A stretch of 36,856 bases of DNA, from IMG/VR virus record IMGVR_UViG_3300046538_000096, positions 1 to 36,856 of that record; one strand, given 5' to 3'. This DNA comes from a virus. Below are positions 20,613 to 28,368 of the stretch, in pieces. Position numbers and translations under genes: made by a program. Position 1 is the stretch's first letter, and each line of letters opens with the position of its first letter. The notes below the pieces were generated by a model that did no database searches, had not been told where the DNA came from, and worked only from the letters and a program-made list of their open reading frames with translations.

Positions 20613-21094
20613 GTTTCCGCGTAAGCCTTGCACAGCCTGAGGGTGTTCAACTGCTCGGTGTACCTTCGTCGGAACTCCAAATAATCCGATTCAGCAGCGG
20701 CAGTAAGTCTTGCACCGGCTGCACTATCTCGTTGGGCACCGTCACCTGAGGCAGTGTTGGGCACGCTGGGGCACTTTGCCGCGACCCGCAACCCGCAAGT
20801 ACCAGACTTGAGGCAACGATTAAGGCGGTCAAGCTCAGCGGCTTGCAGCTCGGTTGCTTTTGCATTGTCTTCTCTCTGCTTGGATATGGCAGCCTCACCG
20901 GCCTGCACCTTCTCACCGGCTGCTTCCAGGGCTATCAGCACCGCAAGCGCTCGCTGTTCTGCATCCTTGGCCACGCTGGCCTTGTATTGCTCGTGCTCAG
21001 CGCTCAGCGCGTTGTCAGCAAGCCAAGCGCCCACCCCAACACCCAACGCAAGAAGCCCTGCGCAAAATGCAATCTGTAGCCATTGCCGCACCAT
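20594..21094 (-). CDS. Rz: Inner-membrane spanin (Rz-like)
   Basis: 166 aa from ATG 21094, which overlaps the endolysin stop (TGATG); a GTG three codons upstream is the alternative. One N-terminal transmembrane segment (IAFCAGLLALGVGVGAWLA) is followed by a long periplasmic helix (EHEQYKASVAKDAEQRALA and onward). The C-terminus ends YLEFRRRYTEQLNTLRLC, typical of Rz. It links to the outer-membrane lipoprotein Rz1 and disrupts the outer membrane at the end of lysis. Rz1 is encoded inside this gene. Confidence 0.85.
   Translation of the reverse strand: MVRQWLQIAFCAGLLALGVGVGAWLADNALSAEHEQYKASVAKDAEQRALAVLIALEAAGEKVQAGEAAISKQREDNAKATELQAAELDRLNRCLKSGTCGLRVAAKCPSVPNTASGDGAQRDSAAGARLTAAAESDYLEFRRRYTEQLNTLRLCKAYAETKKPSQ
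20647..20865 (-). CDS. Rz1: Outer-membrane spanin lipoprotein (Rz1-like), embedded in Rz
   Basis: 72 aa from ATG 20865 in another frame wholly inside Rz, with AGAGAGAAG upstream. The signal peptide ends in a lipobox, LVLAGC, so the mature lipoprotein starts at that Cys. The remaining mature part is Pro-rich and short (APACPTLPQVTVPNEIVQP), as in Rz1 proteins. The longer frame to 20916 adds residues before the signal peptide and is unlikely. Confidence 0.85.
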   Translation of the reverse strand: MQKQPSCKPLSLTALIVASSLVLAGCGSRQSAPACPTLPQVTVPNEIVQPVQDLLPLLNRIIWSSDEGTPSS

Positions 21095-21570
21095 CACGCG
21101 CACGCCAACACGGCAGCGTCATAGCGCGCTGGCCATTTGTCAGGGTGCGGCTTCCCAGGTCGCCAGACGCGCAAGTAAAGCTCCCAGGCCGCGTTGCACT
21201 GACCGACCGCAGGAAGCGCGAAGGGATCGCCGTACAGGTTCAAGCGGGCAAAGGCTGCGGCCAGAACATCGTCATGCTCAAGCTTGCCCCAAATGACCTC
21301 GCGATCCCACGGGGTGTTGCGAGCTGCGCAAATTTGGCGGGCCAGGTCACGCACGGTTTTCAGTGGGTGTTCCATCACGCCTTTGACCCCACCGTTCTTT
21401 TCGAACTGCCAGAAGCCGCGAGCGGGACCGTTACCCATCTGACGACGATAGGTGTAGTCCTGCGACTCTTGCGCACCGATGGCCAGCAACTGCACCAGTG
21501 CGGCACGCGTGGTCATCTTGGAAGGGAGTAGGCTCAGCGCCTCGTTGATAGCCAGAAGTGGATAGTTCAC
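21094..21570 (-). CDS. Endolysin (lysozyme-like fold)
   Basis: 158 aa; GTG start overlapping the preceding stop (GTGA) with AAGGAGG upstream. The motif IGAQESQDYTYRRQ (candidate catalytic E35) followed by NGPARGFWQFEKNGGVKGV has the lysozyme/transglycosylase superfamily look and is common in phage endolysins. I see no signal peptide, so release needs a holin. It lies upstream of the spanins and just after two one-TM proteins, the standard lysis cassette order. Confidence 0.83.
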   Translation of the reverse strand: MNYPLLAINEALSLLPSKMTTRAALVQLLAIGAQESQDYTYRRQMGNGPARGFWQFEKNGGVKGVMEHPLKTVRDLARQICAARNTPWDREVIWGKLEHDDVLAAAFARLNLYGDPFALPAVGQCNAAWELYLRVWRPGKPHPDKWPARYDAAVLACA

Positions 21571-21863
21571 TTGACCTCCTTCAACTCAATTGCTGCCTTG
21601 GTGGCATCGCCGGATTTAGAGGCCAGGCTTGCAATCTGATTCGTAAGGAAGGTGTTGCGCTCGGTGAGCTTGGCAACCTCGGCCTTATGGGCTCGGCGGA
21701 TGGATGCACGTTCTTTGCTGTAAATGTCGGCCAGCTCAACAGCGGCTTGGCGGTTTTGTGATGCGCTGATTGAGTAGCCGCATCCCATAGACAGCACGAC
21801 AGCAATTGCAACGTAGAAGGGGACCGCCGATTTGTTCCAAGCGTTACGAATTTGTTCGGGCAT
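21567..21863 (-). CDS. One-TM lysis-region protein (holin candidate)
   Basis: 98 aa, with GAGG 9 nt before the ATG. A single transmembrane segment lies at residues 13-33 (AVPFYVAIAVVLSMGCGYSIS), followed by a charged helix rich in Ala, Lys and Glu. One-TM proteins next to endolysins are often holins (class III) or antiholins. Its location directly before the endolysin makes it the first choice of holin, but the sequence alone does not prove it. Confidence 0.65.
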   Translation of the reverse strand: MPEQIRNAWNKSAVPFYVAIAVVLSMGCGYSISASQNRQAAVELADIYSKERASIRRAHKAEVAKLTERNTFLTNQIASLASKSGDATKAAIELKEVK

Positions 21864-22197
21864 TTTGCGACCTCATAAACTCTTGAATCTGTTGGGTTAG
21901 CTCACCATTGCGTTGACGCAAAGTGTCAAGTTGCTCACTCATGCGAGCGTTAGAAACCTTAAGCTCAGTCAAGTCGGCGTTGAGCTTGTTTACAGTTGAC
22001 CACGCCTGCTCAGCTTTTATCTCAAATGCCTCAGCTTTTTCTTTCCAGTCGTCGCGGTCGGCTTGAATGATCGCGACTTGGGTTGTCTCATTCTTTTGCA
22101 GGTCAAACCACTTATTGACCGCTGCCAACCCTACAAAGAACGTCGCAACGCCTGACGCAATGATTGGCGACAGTCCCTCAAAGGAAGGTGCGTCCAT
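21844..22197 (-). CDS. One-TM coiled-coil protein of the lysis cassette
   Basis: 117 aa. Residues 10-30 (SPIIASGVATFFVGLAAVNKW) form a transmembrane segment; the rest is a long coiled coil (ADRDDWKEKAEAFEIKAEQ, LNADLTELKVSNARMSEQL). It overlaps the next gene by 20 nt and follows the hairpin at 22217-22243. It may be a holin or antiholin partner of the 98-aa protein. Confidence 0.65.
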   Translation of the reverse strand: MDAPSFEGLSPIIASGVATFFVGLAAVNKWFDLQKNETTQVAIIQADRDDWKEKAEAFEIKAEQAWSTVNKLNADLTELKVSNARMSEQLDTLRQRNGELTQQIQEFMRSQNARTNS

Positions 22198-22216
22198 TGG
22201 TAACCCTCAGATATTA

Positions 22217-22243
22217 GAACGCCAGGCAAGGCGCCTGGCGTTC
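22217..22243. other. Strong intergenic hairpin between tail and lysis genes
   Basis: An 11-bp stem GAACGCCAGGC/GCCTGGCGTTC with a 5-nt loop. No T-run follows on either strand, so an RNA processing or stability element is more likely than a simple terminator. Confidence 0.6.
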
Positions 22244-22268
22244 AAAGGATACCACTCACCGCGTGATG

Positions 22269-22772
22269 TCAGGAAGCCTGCACCGGTTTGGCGACAGCCG
22301 ACACTGTGAGGTCCATGCCTTCTGTTGGTTGCGCCGGCCACACAACCGTTTCATACCAACCTGCTTGGGCTGTTACGCGCCCAAGCAGAGTTGCGTACCG
22401 TTTCCACGCTGCCAGTTGCGAGGTGCGGACAGGTAGTTCTGCTTCCTCGGCGGGCGTTACGTCACCAAAGTCGATGGCGTCATTGATTTGGCTGATGCGC
22501 TCAGTCAGTGCGTTCTTCTGCGCGGCTGCAAGTTGGATCGCAGCCTGCAACTTAGCGCTTTGACTGGCCAACACTTCCTCGGGGGTTGGTGGGATGACTG
22601 GCGGTTGAATGAATACACCGTCTACGTAAGTCCAGCCGATACCAGCATCGCCAGCAATCACCATAATGTAACCCTCAGGCGGTGCCCAAGTTTCAAGGTT
22701 GCCGTCCCACACAACCACGCTGTCAACCCGATTGGTTTCAACGTTGATCATCGCCCAATTATCAATAGTCAT
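22269..22772 (-). CDS. Tail fibre assembly chaperone
   Basis: 167 aa immediately after the tail fibre (TAAATG junction). The N-terminus (WAMINVETNRVDSVVVWDG, then WAPPEGYIMVIAGD) and the Pro-rich hinge PPVIPPTPEEVLASQ followed by a helix (AAAQKNALTERISQIND) match Caudovirales tail fibre assembly proteins. The C-terminal part contains WKRYATLLGRVTAQAGWYETVVWP, usual for tfa-type proteins. It helps the fibre trimerise or attach. Confidence 0.85.
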   Translation of the reverse strand: MTIDNWAMINVETNRVDSVVVWDGNLETWAPPEGYIMVIAGDAGIGWTYVDGVFIQPPVIPPTPEEVLASQSAKLQAAIQLAAAQKNALTERISQINDAIDFGDVTPAEEAELPVRTSQLAAWKRYATLLGRVTAQAGWYETVVWPAQPTEGMDLTVSAVAKPVQAS

Positions 22773-23789
22773 TTATTTGTATTCCCTGATAATTACGATA
22801 CCTGCGGCACCGTTGCCGCCTGCTTTTACCGCACTTGACACGCTATTAGCTGCACCGGCACCACCGGCACCCGGCGCTGTACCTGGCCCGCCAACCCCGG
22901 TGTTATAGCTACCACCGCCACCAAAAAAGCTTGGGGCGCCGCTGCCGCCATACGGTAAACCGCCAGCCCCTGACGGAACGAAAAGGCCGTACACGCCTGG
23001 CGTACCACCTGCGTTAATATCGCCAGTGGTACTAGCGATTGCACCAACCCCACCTGCTGCACCGAACGCTTGGTTAGATGGTCCCTGCGTGTTAGCACCA
23101 AGGCCACCAGGGGCAACAGCCAGCGAACCGAACGACGAGTCCGCGCCGGGGTTACTGCCGGTAGTGATACCAATGCCGCCTGCACCAACTGTTACAGTGA
23201 GGCCAGAAAAGGCAGATGTGATTTTCTTGCGCGTGTACCCGCCCGAGCTACCACCGCCACCAGCGGACGCAGTACCGGCACCAGTGGTTGGGGCGTAGCC
23301 GCCGGAACCGCCACCACCAACAACCTCAACATCGATATAGACAGTGCCTGCGGTCGGGGTGTAGGTGCCGTTGACCTTAAATATCTGCGTGCCAACAAGG
23401 ATACCGGACGCGCCACCTGAAACGTTTTCCCAAGACGTTGCACCCGCGCCAACACCTGGCTCATCAGAGTTGTTTGCGATCTTGGAGCGCCAAACAACGT
23501 CAGTGTGGCGAACGTAAGCGTTGATGCGGTACGGCACAACCAGGCCAGCAACAGCAACCCACTCAGGGAAGCCGATTGTTTGAAGCTCGACAAGCGCACC
23601 GGTGATGTCGTTTAACACCCCGTTCATTTCCTGGCGACCTACAGGGCGATACGCAGGGTCGGTATTGGGGAGTTGATACGCAGACGGCCAGCCTTGGGTG
23701 TAGCTGATTGCACCGCCAGGGTCGGTGGCGTCGGGGGTGACTGACTTATCGCCACCAGTGGCGAACGGAACAACAAAACGCTTAGCCAT
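22773..23789 (-). CDS. Tail fibre with glycine-rich receptor-binding tip
   Basis: 338 aa. The N-terminal 120 residues (FVVPFATGGDKSVTPDATD, RPVGRQEMNGVLNDITGAL) form the baseplate-attachment part common in Pseudomonas phage fibres. From about residue 150 the protein is Gly-rich with GGGGSGGYAPT, GAGGIGITTGS and FFGGGGSYNTG, and it ends IVIIREYK. This is the polyglycine-sandwich adhesin style of T-even gp38 and related tips. Host-range determinant. Confidence 0.87.
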   Translation of the reverse strand: MAKRFVVPFATGGDKSVTPDATDPGGAISYTQGWPSAYQLPNTDPAYRPVGRQEMNGVLNDITGALVELQTIGFPEWVAVAGLVVPYRINAYVRHTDVVWRSKIANNSDEPGVGAGATSWENVSGGASGILVGTQIFKVNGTYTPTAGTVYIDVEVVGGGGSGGYAPTTGAGTASAGGGGSSGGYTRKKITSAFSGLTVTVGAGGIGITTGSNPGADSSFGSLAVAPGGLGANTQGPSNQAFGAAGGVGAIASTTGDINAGGTPGVYGLFVPSGAGGLPYGGSGAPSFFGGGGSYNTGVGGPGTAPGAGGAGAANSVSSAVKAGGNGAAGIVIIREYK

Positions 23790-23791
23790 AG

Positions 23792-24454
23792 TTATGCACC
23801 AAAGTTCCCATTTCCAAAGTTTAGATGATTCGTTCCGAACCCAAAGGACGGGCGAGTTTGAATTTGATATTTGATTCCCACGCCTGCTGGTCGTGGCAGC
23901 AGGTCGTAATGATCAAGGATGAATTGCACCTGACTATTCGGGGCTTGCTCAAAAAAGTATGTCACAAAACTCATGTCGTATGGGTCTGTAACGAACACAC
24001 GGCCTTGGCCTTCGTCGGTGAATATCTGTTTTAGAAATCGGTTAGTTTCCGGCACCGTGCCGCGTGCAGTCAGTTTGAAATAGCGCAAGCGAATAACCAG
24101 CCGCTGCTGCTCTACCGTCAACCCAATGGTGTTGCTCGCCTTGTTGCCAAAGTTCCCGTTGCCAAAGTTTTTATTTGAGGTGCCAAAACCGAAAGCGTCC
24201 TTAGCAACGTCCGGCGCCGACGTAACCTGCATGGGTACGTCCAGAATACGACCCCACACAGCCAGGCCAAATTGGTTGGCGGTGTCGATGTTGAAGACGT
24301 CGCGCACCCAATTGTTCCAAAACTCGCTTTGGTTCTGCTCGTACCACTGCTGCTTGAGCGTGGCCAACAACACCAGCTTATCTGCACTGTCGTGTTGCCA
24401 AAGCAGCGCTTTAAGGACGTTGATGCTTGAATCAAACGCTTGAATGCGGCTCAT
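23792..24454 (-). CDS. DUF2612 baseplate/fibre-connecting protein
   Basis: 220 aa. The start SRIQAFDSSINVLKALLWQH and QFGLAVWGRILDVPM are typical of DUF2612, which follows gpJ-like proteins in small myovirus baseplates. Its role resembles gpI, linking wedge to fibre. The motif FGFGT...NFGNGNFG occurs at about residues 88-105 and again at the C-terminus. ATGA overlap with the gpJ-like gene. Confidence 0.82.
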   Translation of the reverse strand: MSRIQAFDSSINVLKALLWQHDSADKLVLLATLKQQWYEQNQSEFWNNWVRDVFNIDTANQFGLAVWGRILDVPMQVTSAPDVAKDAFGFGTSNKNFGNGNFGNKASNTIGLTVEQQRLVIRLRYFKLTARGTVPETNRFLKQIFTDEGQGRVFVTDPYDMSFVTYFFEQAPNSQVQFILDHYDLLPRPAGVGIKYQIQTRPSFGFGTNHLNFGNGNFGA

Positions 24455-25647
24455 GCGGCCACCACTAGAACCCGTGCAAGAGTAAGGTCCGCTTGCTGAT
24501 TGAGCGCAACGGCCAGCACGTTAGAGTTCCACGTTATGCCATCGGTCGACAGCTCAACCTTGGTTACCTTAATACGAGGCTCAACCTGATTGATTGCCCC
24601 CGCAAATTCCCACGGGCTCACCGACGCGCCAACGATCAACCCTGCGTCACCTTCAATCTCACCGGTTGCGTAGGCCATTACCGCGTTCGGAATGATCGTC
24701 GCGCCATCGGTGTTGTTGAACTTGGCGGTGATGCGAACAAATAGGGTGATGAGGGTTGGCCGGTCGAATTTGATCACATAGGTTTGGCCGCTTGACGGTT
24801 CAACCACACTGAGCGACACCGCGCCGTTATAGCCGCCACCAATACCTTTGGTTTCGAGCAGGGATTGCGCAATCTGCACATCAGACCCACCGCGCACGCA
24901 CACCCAAATACTATGTGCAACCAGCGATATGCCGTCAATGACCTGCGTTGTCGGCGCGATGTTCTCGCGGAACTGTAGCGAATCGACTTCCTCGATTGCG
25001 TACAGCCCTGAAATGATCGCCTCGGGCATTGCGATTGATTGCAGGGCCAGGGTAAGGCGACGGCGACGACGGCCAGCAACGTCAGACTCATCCAGCTTGC
25101 CGGCCACTGCCGGGTTCGGGTTTGTAACGGTTTCCCAACCAAGCACACCGGATGCGACCGCGTTGAGCCCACCGGCAATCACGCCGATAGGGCCGTATTC
25201 CTCGGCTATAAAGTCAACGGTTGCTTGACCTGGCGTTACCGCACCAATGACGACAGACGTAGTTGTAAAAAACCTGGCGCCCGAAGCTGTAACGACCGCA
25301 ACGGAACCCGCAAGAACGCTTGTTCCTGTTTGACCGCCGAGGATTACGCCCGCGATTGTGCTCCGCGTTGCACCTTTACGGCTCCCACGGGTAAGCGCCC
25401 AAACAGCATCAAGGAACGGACCACCCGAATAGTCGGGGTTGATCTGGTTGGCCACGGCTACGTTGTTGCGAACCGTGGCGTCACGAATCTCGGTGTCTTG
25501 AACAACGATCACACCTTGAGACGTTTCAGGCTCAAGGATTACATCCGCCCCATAGGCTTCGCGCCACTCATCCTTGACTTCTTCAAGAATTGTTGCGGTG
25601 TCGGGGACAATCAGGCCCGTTGCAACTACATACTCATAGTTAGCCAT
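24451..25647 (-). CDS. Baseplate J-like wedge protein
   Basis: 398 aa. Features of the gpJ/gp6 family: an N-terminal DTATILEEVKDEWREAYGAD, then SGGPFLDAVWALTRGSRKGA, a Gly/Val beta region (VILGGQTGTSVLAGSVAV), and a hallmark WETVTNPNPAVAGKLDESD before RRRRRLTLALQSI. It builds the baseplate wedge arms. It overlaps the gp25-like gene by 8 nt. Confidence 0.92.
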   Translation of the reverse strand: MANYEYVVATGLIVPDTATILEEVKDEWREAYGADVILEPETSQGVIVVQDTEIRDATVRNNVAVANQINPDYSGGPFLDAVWALTRGSRKGATRSTIAGVILGGQTGTSVLAGSVAVVTASGARFFTTTSVVIGAVTPGQATVDFIAEEYGPIGVIAGGLNAVASGVLGWETVTNPNPAVAGKLDESDVAGRRRRRLTLALQSIAMPEAIISGLYAIEEVDSLQFRENIAPTTQVIDGISLVAHSIWVCVRGGSDVQIAQSLLETKGIGGGYNGAVSLSVVEPSSGQTYVIKFDRPTLITLFVRITAKFNNTDGATIIPNAVMAYATGEIEGDAGLIVGASVSPWEFAGAINQVEPRIKVTKVELSTDGITWNSNVLAVALNQQADLTLARVLVVAA

Positions 25648-25984
25648 TAATGACTAGCTCCCCTTCGGTGGTGTCCAGGGTCGCAGTGTACTTTAAATCA
25701 TCACCAACCCTGATGATTTCAAACGCTGTGACGGCGGTGACAGTCGGGAGTTGCAGTAGGCGTGCACGCTGAGACACCTCAAATGCAGCCTCGTTGGGGT
25801 CAGCCGCCCACGCGATCAGCGCGTACGGTATACCCTCATCCCCCTTGTAAATCATTTCACCCTTGCGCGCTTGTGAGAACTGGCGCGCTGTCTGACTGGT
25901 CGCTGGCAGCGCGCCAATGATTGGGATTTGTCCATCGTCACCAATTACAAAGTTGTTGTTTTCATCGACCTGAAAAGTGCGCAT
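25640..25984 (-). CDS. gp25-like (GpW-type) baseplate wedge protein
   Basis: 114 aa. The central QARKGEMIYKGDEGIPY and the later EVSQRARLLQLPTVTAVT resemble the gp25-like lysozyme-fold wedge subunits, which lack lysozyme activity. Position between spike and gpJ-like gene is conserved in contractile systems. The start overlaps the spike stop as TAATG. Confidence 0.8.
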   Translation of the reverse strand: MRTFQVDENNNFVIGDDGQIPIIGALPATSQTARQFSQARKGEMIYKGDEGIPYALIAWAADPNEAAFEVSQRARLLQLPTVTAVTAFEIIRVGDDLKYTATLDTTEGELVING

Positions 25985-26706
25985 TAAACCGGAACCCCTG
26001 TAGGGCTGATTGGGCCAAGCGGTGCGGTTGGTGACCCGATGTGCGTGTGGGTATCGCCAACGTTCTTACCGTTGTGCTTGAGTGTACCAGGCGGGCTGAC
26101 CATGTTGATGCCTGCGGCTGTCAGCTCAATTGAAACGCCACCAACTGAAAGCTTTACGTGTGCTGCGGTGACATCAATAACGGCAGTCAGACGGTTAATC
26201 TTAACGCCGTTAGCACCAACAGCAATGCAGGTCTGGCCGTCCATGGTCTGCCATACGGCGTTGTCCGCGTTGGCCCCGTCAATGATCCAAGACTTGAGCG
26301 TGTCGGGGAAGAATACAGCGTCACTGAATTTGTGCAGCCGCTCGGTGTTCGGCCAATCCTCAACCCCGCCACCCTGCATGATCAAGCTAATATCGTTGTC
26401 GTTGGCTGCCAACCACCCCAGGTCGCCAGCCTTGAGCGGGAAGCGCATAAAGATACCCCCACCCCCGAAGCGGTACACCGGGATGTTGTGCACGTCGCCG
26501 CGCGGCACCTTGCTGCCGTCTGTGCCGCCCATCATGACGATAGGGTGCAGAACTGCGCGGTTGGTGGTGTCGTTGTAGCTGACCACGCGTGCGGGAACCA
26601 TGCCGTCAACCTCGTTGCGCAACCAGTTGTTCAAAAACTCGTTGGTTATCCCGCCCATGTTGCCGGTGTTGGCCTGCTGCGTGTTCGGCTTTTGAATGTC
26701 TGTCAT
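25984..26706 (-). CDS. Baseplate spike (Gp138/gpV-type)
   Basis: 240 aa. The N-terminal half (VPARVVSYNDTTNRAVLHP, VYRFGGGGIFMRFPLKAGD) fits the Gp138 OB-fold domain. The C-terminal half is a beta-helical tip ending in GDTHTHIGS, a His-rich motif that binds iron at the apex of gpV-like spikes. It pierces the outer membrane during contraction. Confidence 0.87.
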   Translation of the reverse strand: MTDIQKPNTQQANTGNMGGITNEFLNNWLRNEVDGMVPARVVSYNDTTNRAVLHPIVMMGGTDGSKVPRGDVHNIPVYRFGGGGIFMRFPLKAGDLGWLAANDNDISLIMQGGGVEDWPNTERLHKFSDAVFFPDTLKSWIIDGANADNAVWQTMDGQTCIAVGANGVKINRLTAVIDVTAAHVKLSVGGVSIELTAAGINMVSPPGTLKHNGKNVGDTHTHIGSPTAPLGPISPTGVPV

Positions 26707-27524
26707 GCTCGGGTCGCCAGTGCGGTGTAGTAGAACGGCGCGTCATGGGTCGCGACATCAAAGGCAAGTTGTGTAATCACGTAGTCACCATTGGCTGCCG
26801 GGTTGATCTGCGACACAAGCCGCAGTGCGCCACCGAGGACCGTATCAGCATCAATTAGAAAGGTCACTTTTAGACCCTTCTCCGTTGGCTTCGGAACACC
26901 CACCATGCCGCTGTTTTTATTCAGGATGCGTATCCGACCAGTGAGCGGCATACCTGCATCCTTTACAACTAGCTTGCCGTCATCAATGTAGGCGCTGACA
27001 CCCCCGGCCTGTTGCAACAGCTCAACCTGTTTAAGCTCGGGGCCGCTGTGCGTGTAGTTGCCAATGTTCTTGTCTTGTGCCTGAAAATCAAGAACGACCC
27101 CGATGTCATCAGCGATAGACTTGGCGATTGCGCTTAGTTTGCTCTGAGCCCCTGCGGACTTCGCTGAGAGCTTACCCTTGCTCGCGTTGGCGGTCTTCGC
27201 GGTGATGGTGAGTTCGATGTCTGGCGGCATGCTAGGCTCAGCCGCAGTGATATCCCCAACGAATATGCGAGTTAACCCCGTGGACACCCTACCAACCTCA
27301 AGGATTAAACGCTTGGGGGTCGGGTTGCTGTTGAAGGGGCTCGCCTCGGTCACCAGAAAGTCACGGGTCTGGCGCTTGAGGTTGGTGATGACCACGGTGC
27401 AATCGTTCTGCTCAGGGTTGGCGTATTTCGTGCCGGTTGCTTTGACCTTCAAACCCTCGTACCAGTTGATGCGCCCGCTCACCTCAATTCCAACGCGCAC
27501 ACGCCGCAAGTCAACAGCCCCCAT
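26703..27524 (-). CDS. Baseplate hub protein
   Basis: 273 aa from ATG 27524, which has GGGGAGG at 7 nt; the longer frame uses TTG 27530. The sequence has VGIEVSGRINWYEGLKV, an OB-like start, and later GPELKQVELLQQAGGVSAYI, a pattern of the gp27/gp44/gpD-type hub. It forms the trimeric hub under the tube and carries the spike. The hub call rests mostly on position and pattern. Confidence 0.8.
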   Translation of the reverse strand: MGAVDLRRVRVGIEVSGRINWYEGLKVKATGTKYANPEQNDCTVVITNLKRQTRDFLVTEASPFNSNPTPKRLILEVGRVSTGLTRIFVGDITAAEPSMPPDIELTITAKTANASKGKLSAKSAGAQSKLSAIAKSIADDIGVVLDFQAQDKNIGNYTHSGPELKQVELLQQAGGVSAYIDDGKLVVKDAGMPLTGRIRILNKNSGMVGVPKPTEKGLKVTFLIDADTVLGGALRLVSQINPAANGDYVITQLAFDVATHDAPFYYTALATRA

Positions 27525-27526
27525 TT

Positions 27527-27823
27527 TCAAACCTCCCCGAAACTCATGTAAATAAACTGTTGATCAACACCGAAACGGTCGTAATAGGGTAACTCATCAT
27601 CCTCGGTGAGAATCCAAAAGTTGCCGTCGTTCTGCATGTACTTGTACGGGATGAGTGGCGAGCCCGCGACAATGCGCTGACCCGACAAAAGAAGCACATC
27701 ATTCAACACCAGGGTGCAACACATCACCCCGTTGCATTCCTTAATTGTGATGTCCCAGCGGTTGCCGTCGAGCGTCACCGACAGCTCTTGGTTAGGGATA
27801 GCGTCAAGTGAAATAGTTCTCAT
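27527..27823 (-). CDS. Baseplate plug protein (DUF6983, Pam3 gp18-like)
   Basis: 98 aa. The fold signature ELSVTLDGNRWDITIKECN, then CTLVLNDVLLLSGQRIVAGSP, and a C-terminus with DGNFWILTEDDELPYYDRFG fits the small plug proteins described in the cyanophage Pam3 baseplate (recalled knowledge). ATGA overlap with the Dit-like gene and TTGA junction with the hub. Confidence 0.8.
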   Translation of the reverse strand: MRTISLDAIPNQELSVTLDGNRWDITIKECNGVMCCTLVLNDVLLLSGQRIVAGSPLIPYKYMQNDGNFWILTEDDELPYYDRFGVDQQFIYMSFGEV

Positions 27824-28368
27824 CCGTTGTATATCCCTGCCAGCACCGAGCCTTTGCGCTTGGTTGGTGCGTTGCTTTCGGTGGTCTGCACCTGACCCTT
27901 CTTAACAGTGCTCGCCTGTGACTTGTTGGCGACCTTGCTCGGTGGCAACGCACCGTACTCAGGTTTGATCGTATTGAAAACCCGCAGTTTGACTTGAATG
28001 ACAGTGCTGTTGCCCTGCTCGGCGTTCTCGTCATGCGGCATTTCGTAAATCAGCATGTCGGTGTAGGTGTCAACCTTGGTCTGCACCACCAAGCTTTTCT
28101 GCGTTTTCCACGCTCGCTTGAACGCCGCGTAAACGTTGCGCATGTCCTCGGTCAACAGGAACGGAATATCAATCTCGGTCGGCAAGTAAACGATATGGTC
28201 TGACTTCTCGCTACCGTCCTCAGCCGTGAAGCTGAGGGTTTTGGAAAGCTCGCGCACAGTGACCTGCATTGGCCCAGCGAGCGTAAACAATTGGGTCAAG
28301 TTATCAGCGTCAAGAATTGCGATCATGTCTTGGCTTAACGAGTTGACGTTTGTGTCAGTTGAAGCCAT
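27820..28368 (-). CDS. Dit-like distal tail/baseplate protein
   Basis: 182 aa right after the tape measure (TAATG). N-terminal ADNLTQLFTLAGPMQVTVRE and KSDHIVYLPTEIDIPFLLTED match the N-terminal domain of Dit-like proteins, which ring the tube tip. The last 50 residues are polar and Lys/Ser/Thr-rich (VANKSQASTVKKGQ). Position in the operon agrees. Confidence 0.72.
   Translation of the reverse strand: MASTDTNVNSLSQDMIAILDADNLTQLFTLAGPMQVTVRELSKTLSFTAEDGSEKSDHIVYLPTEIDIPFLLTEDMRNVYAAFKRAWKTQKSLVVQTKVDTYTDMLIYEMPHDENAEQGNSTVIQVKLRVFNTIKPEYGALPPSKVANKSQASTVKKGQVQTTESNAPTKRKGSVLAGIYNG

Noticed and set aside
22217-22243. Hairpin read as an ordinary terminator
   Set aside because: The stem is strong but no T-run follows on either strand, so I list it only as a hairpin of unknown role.
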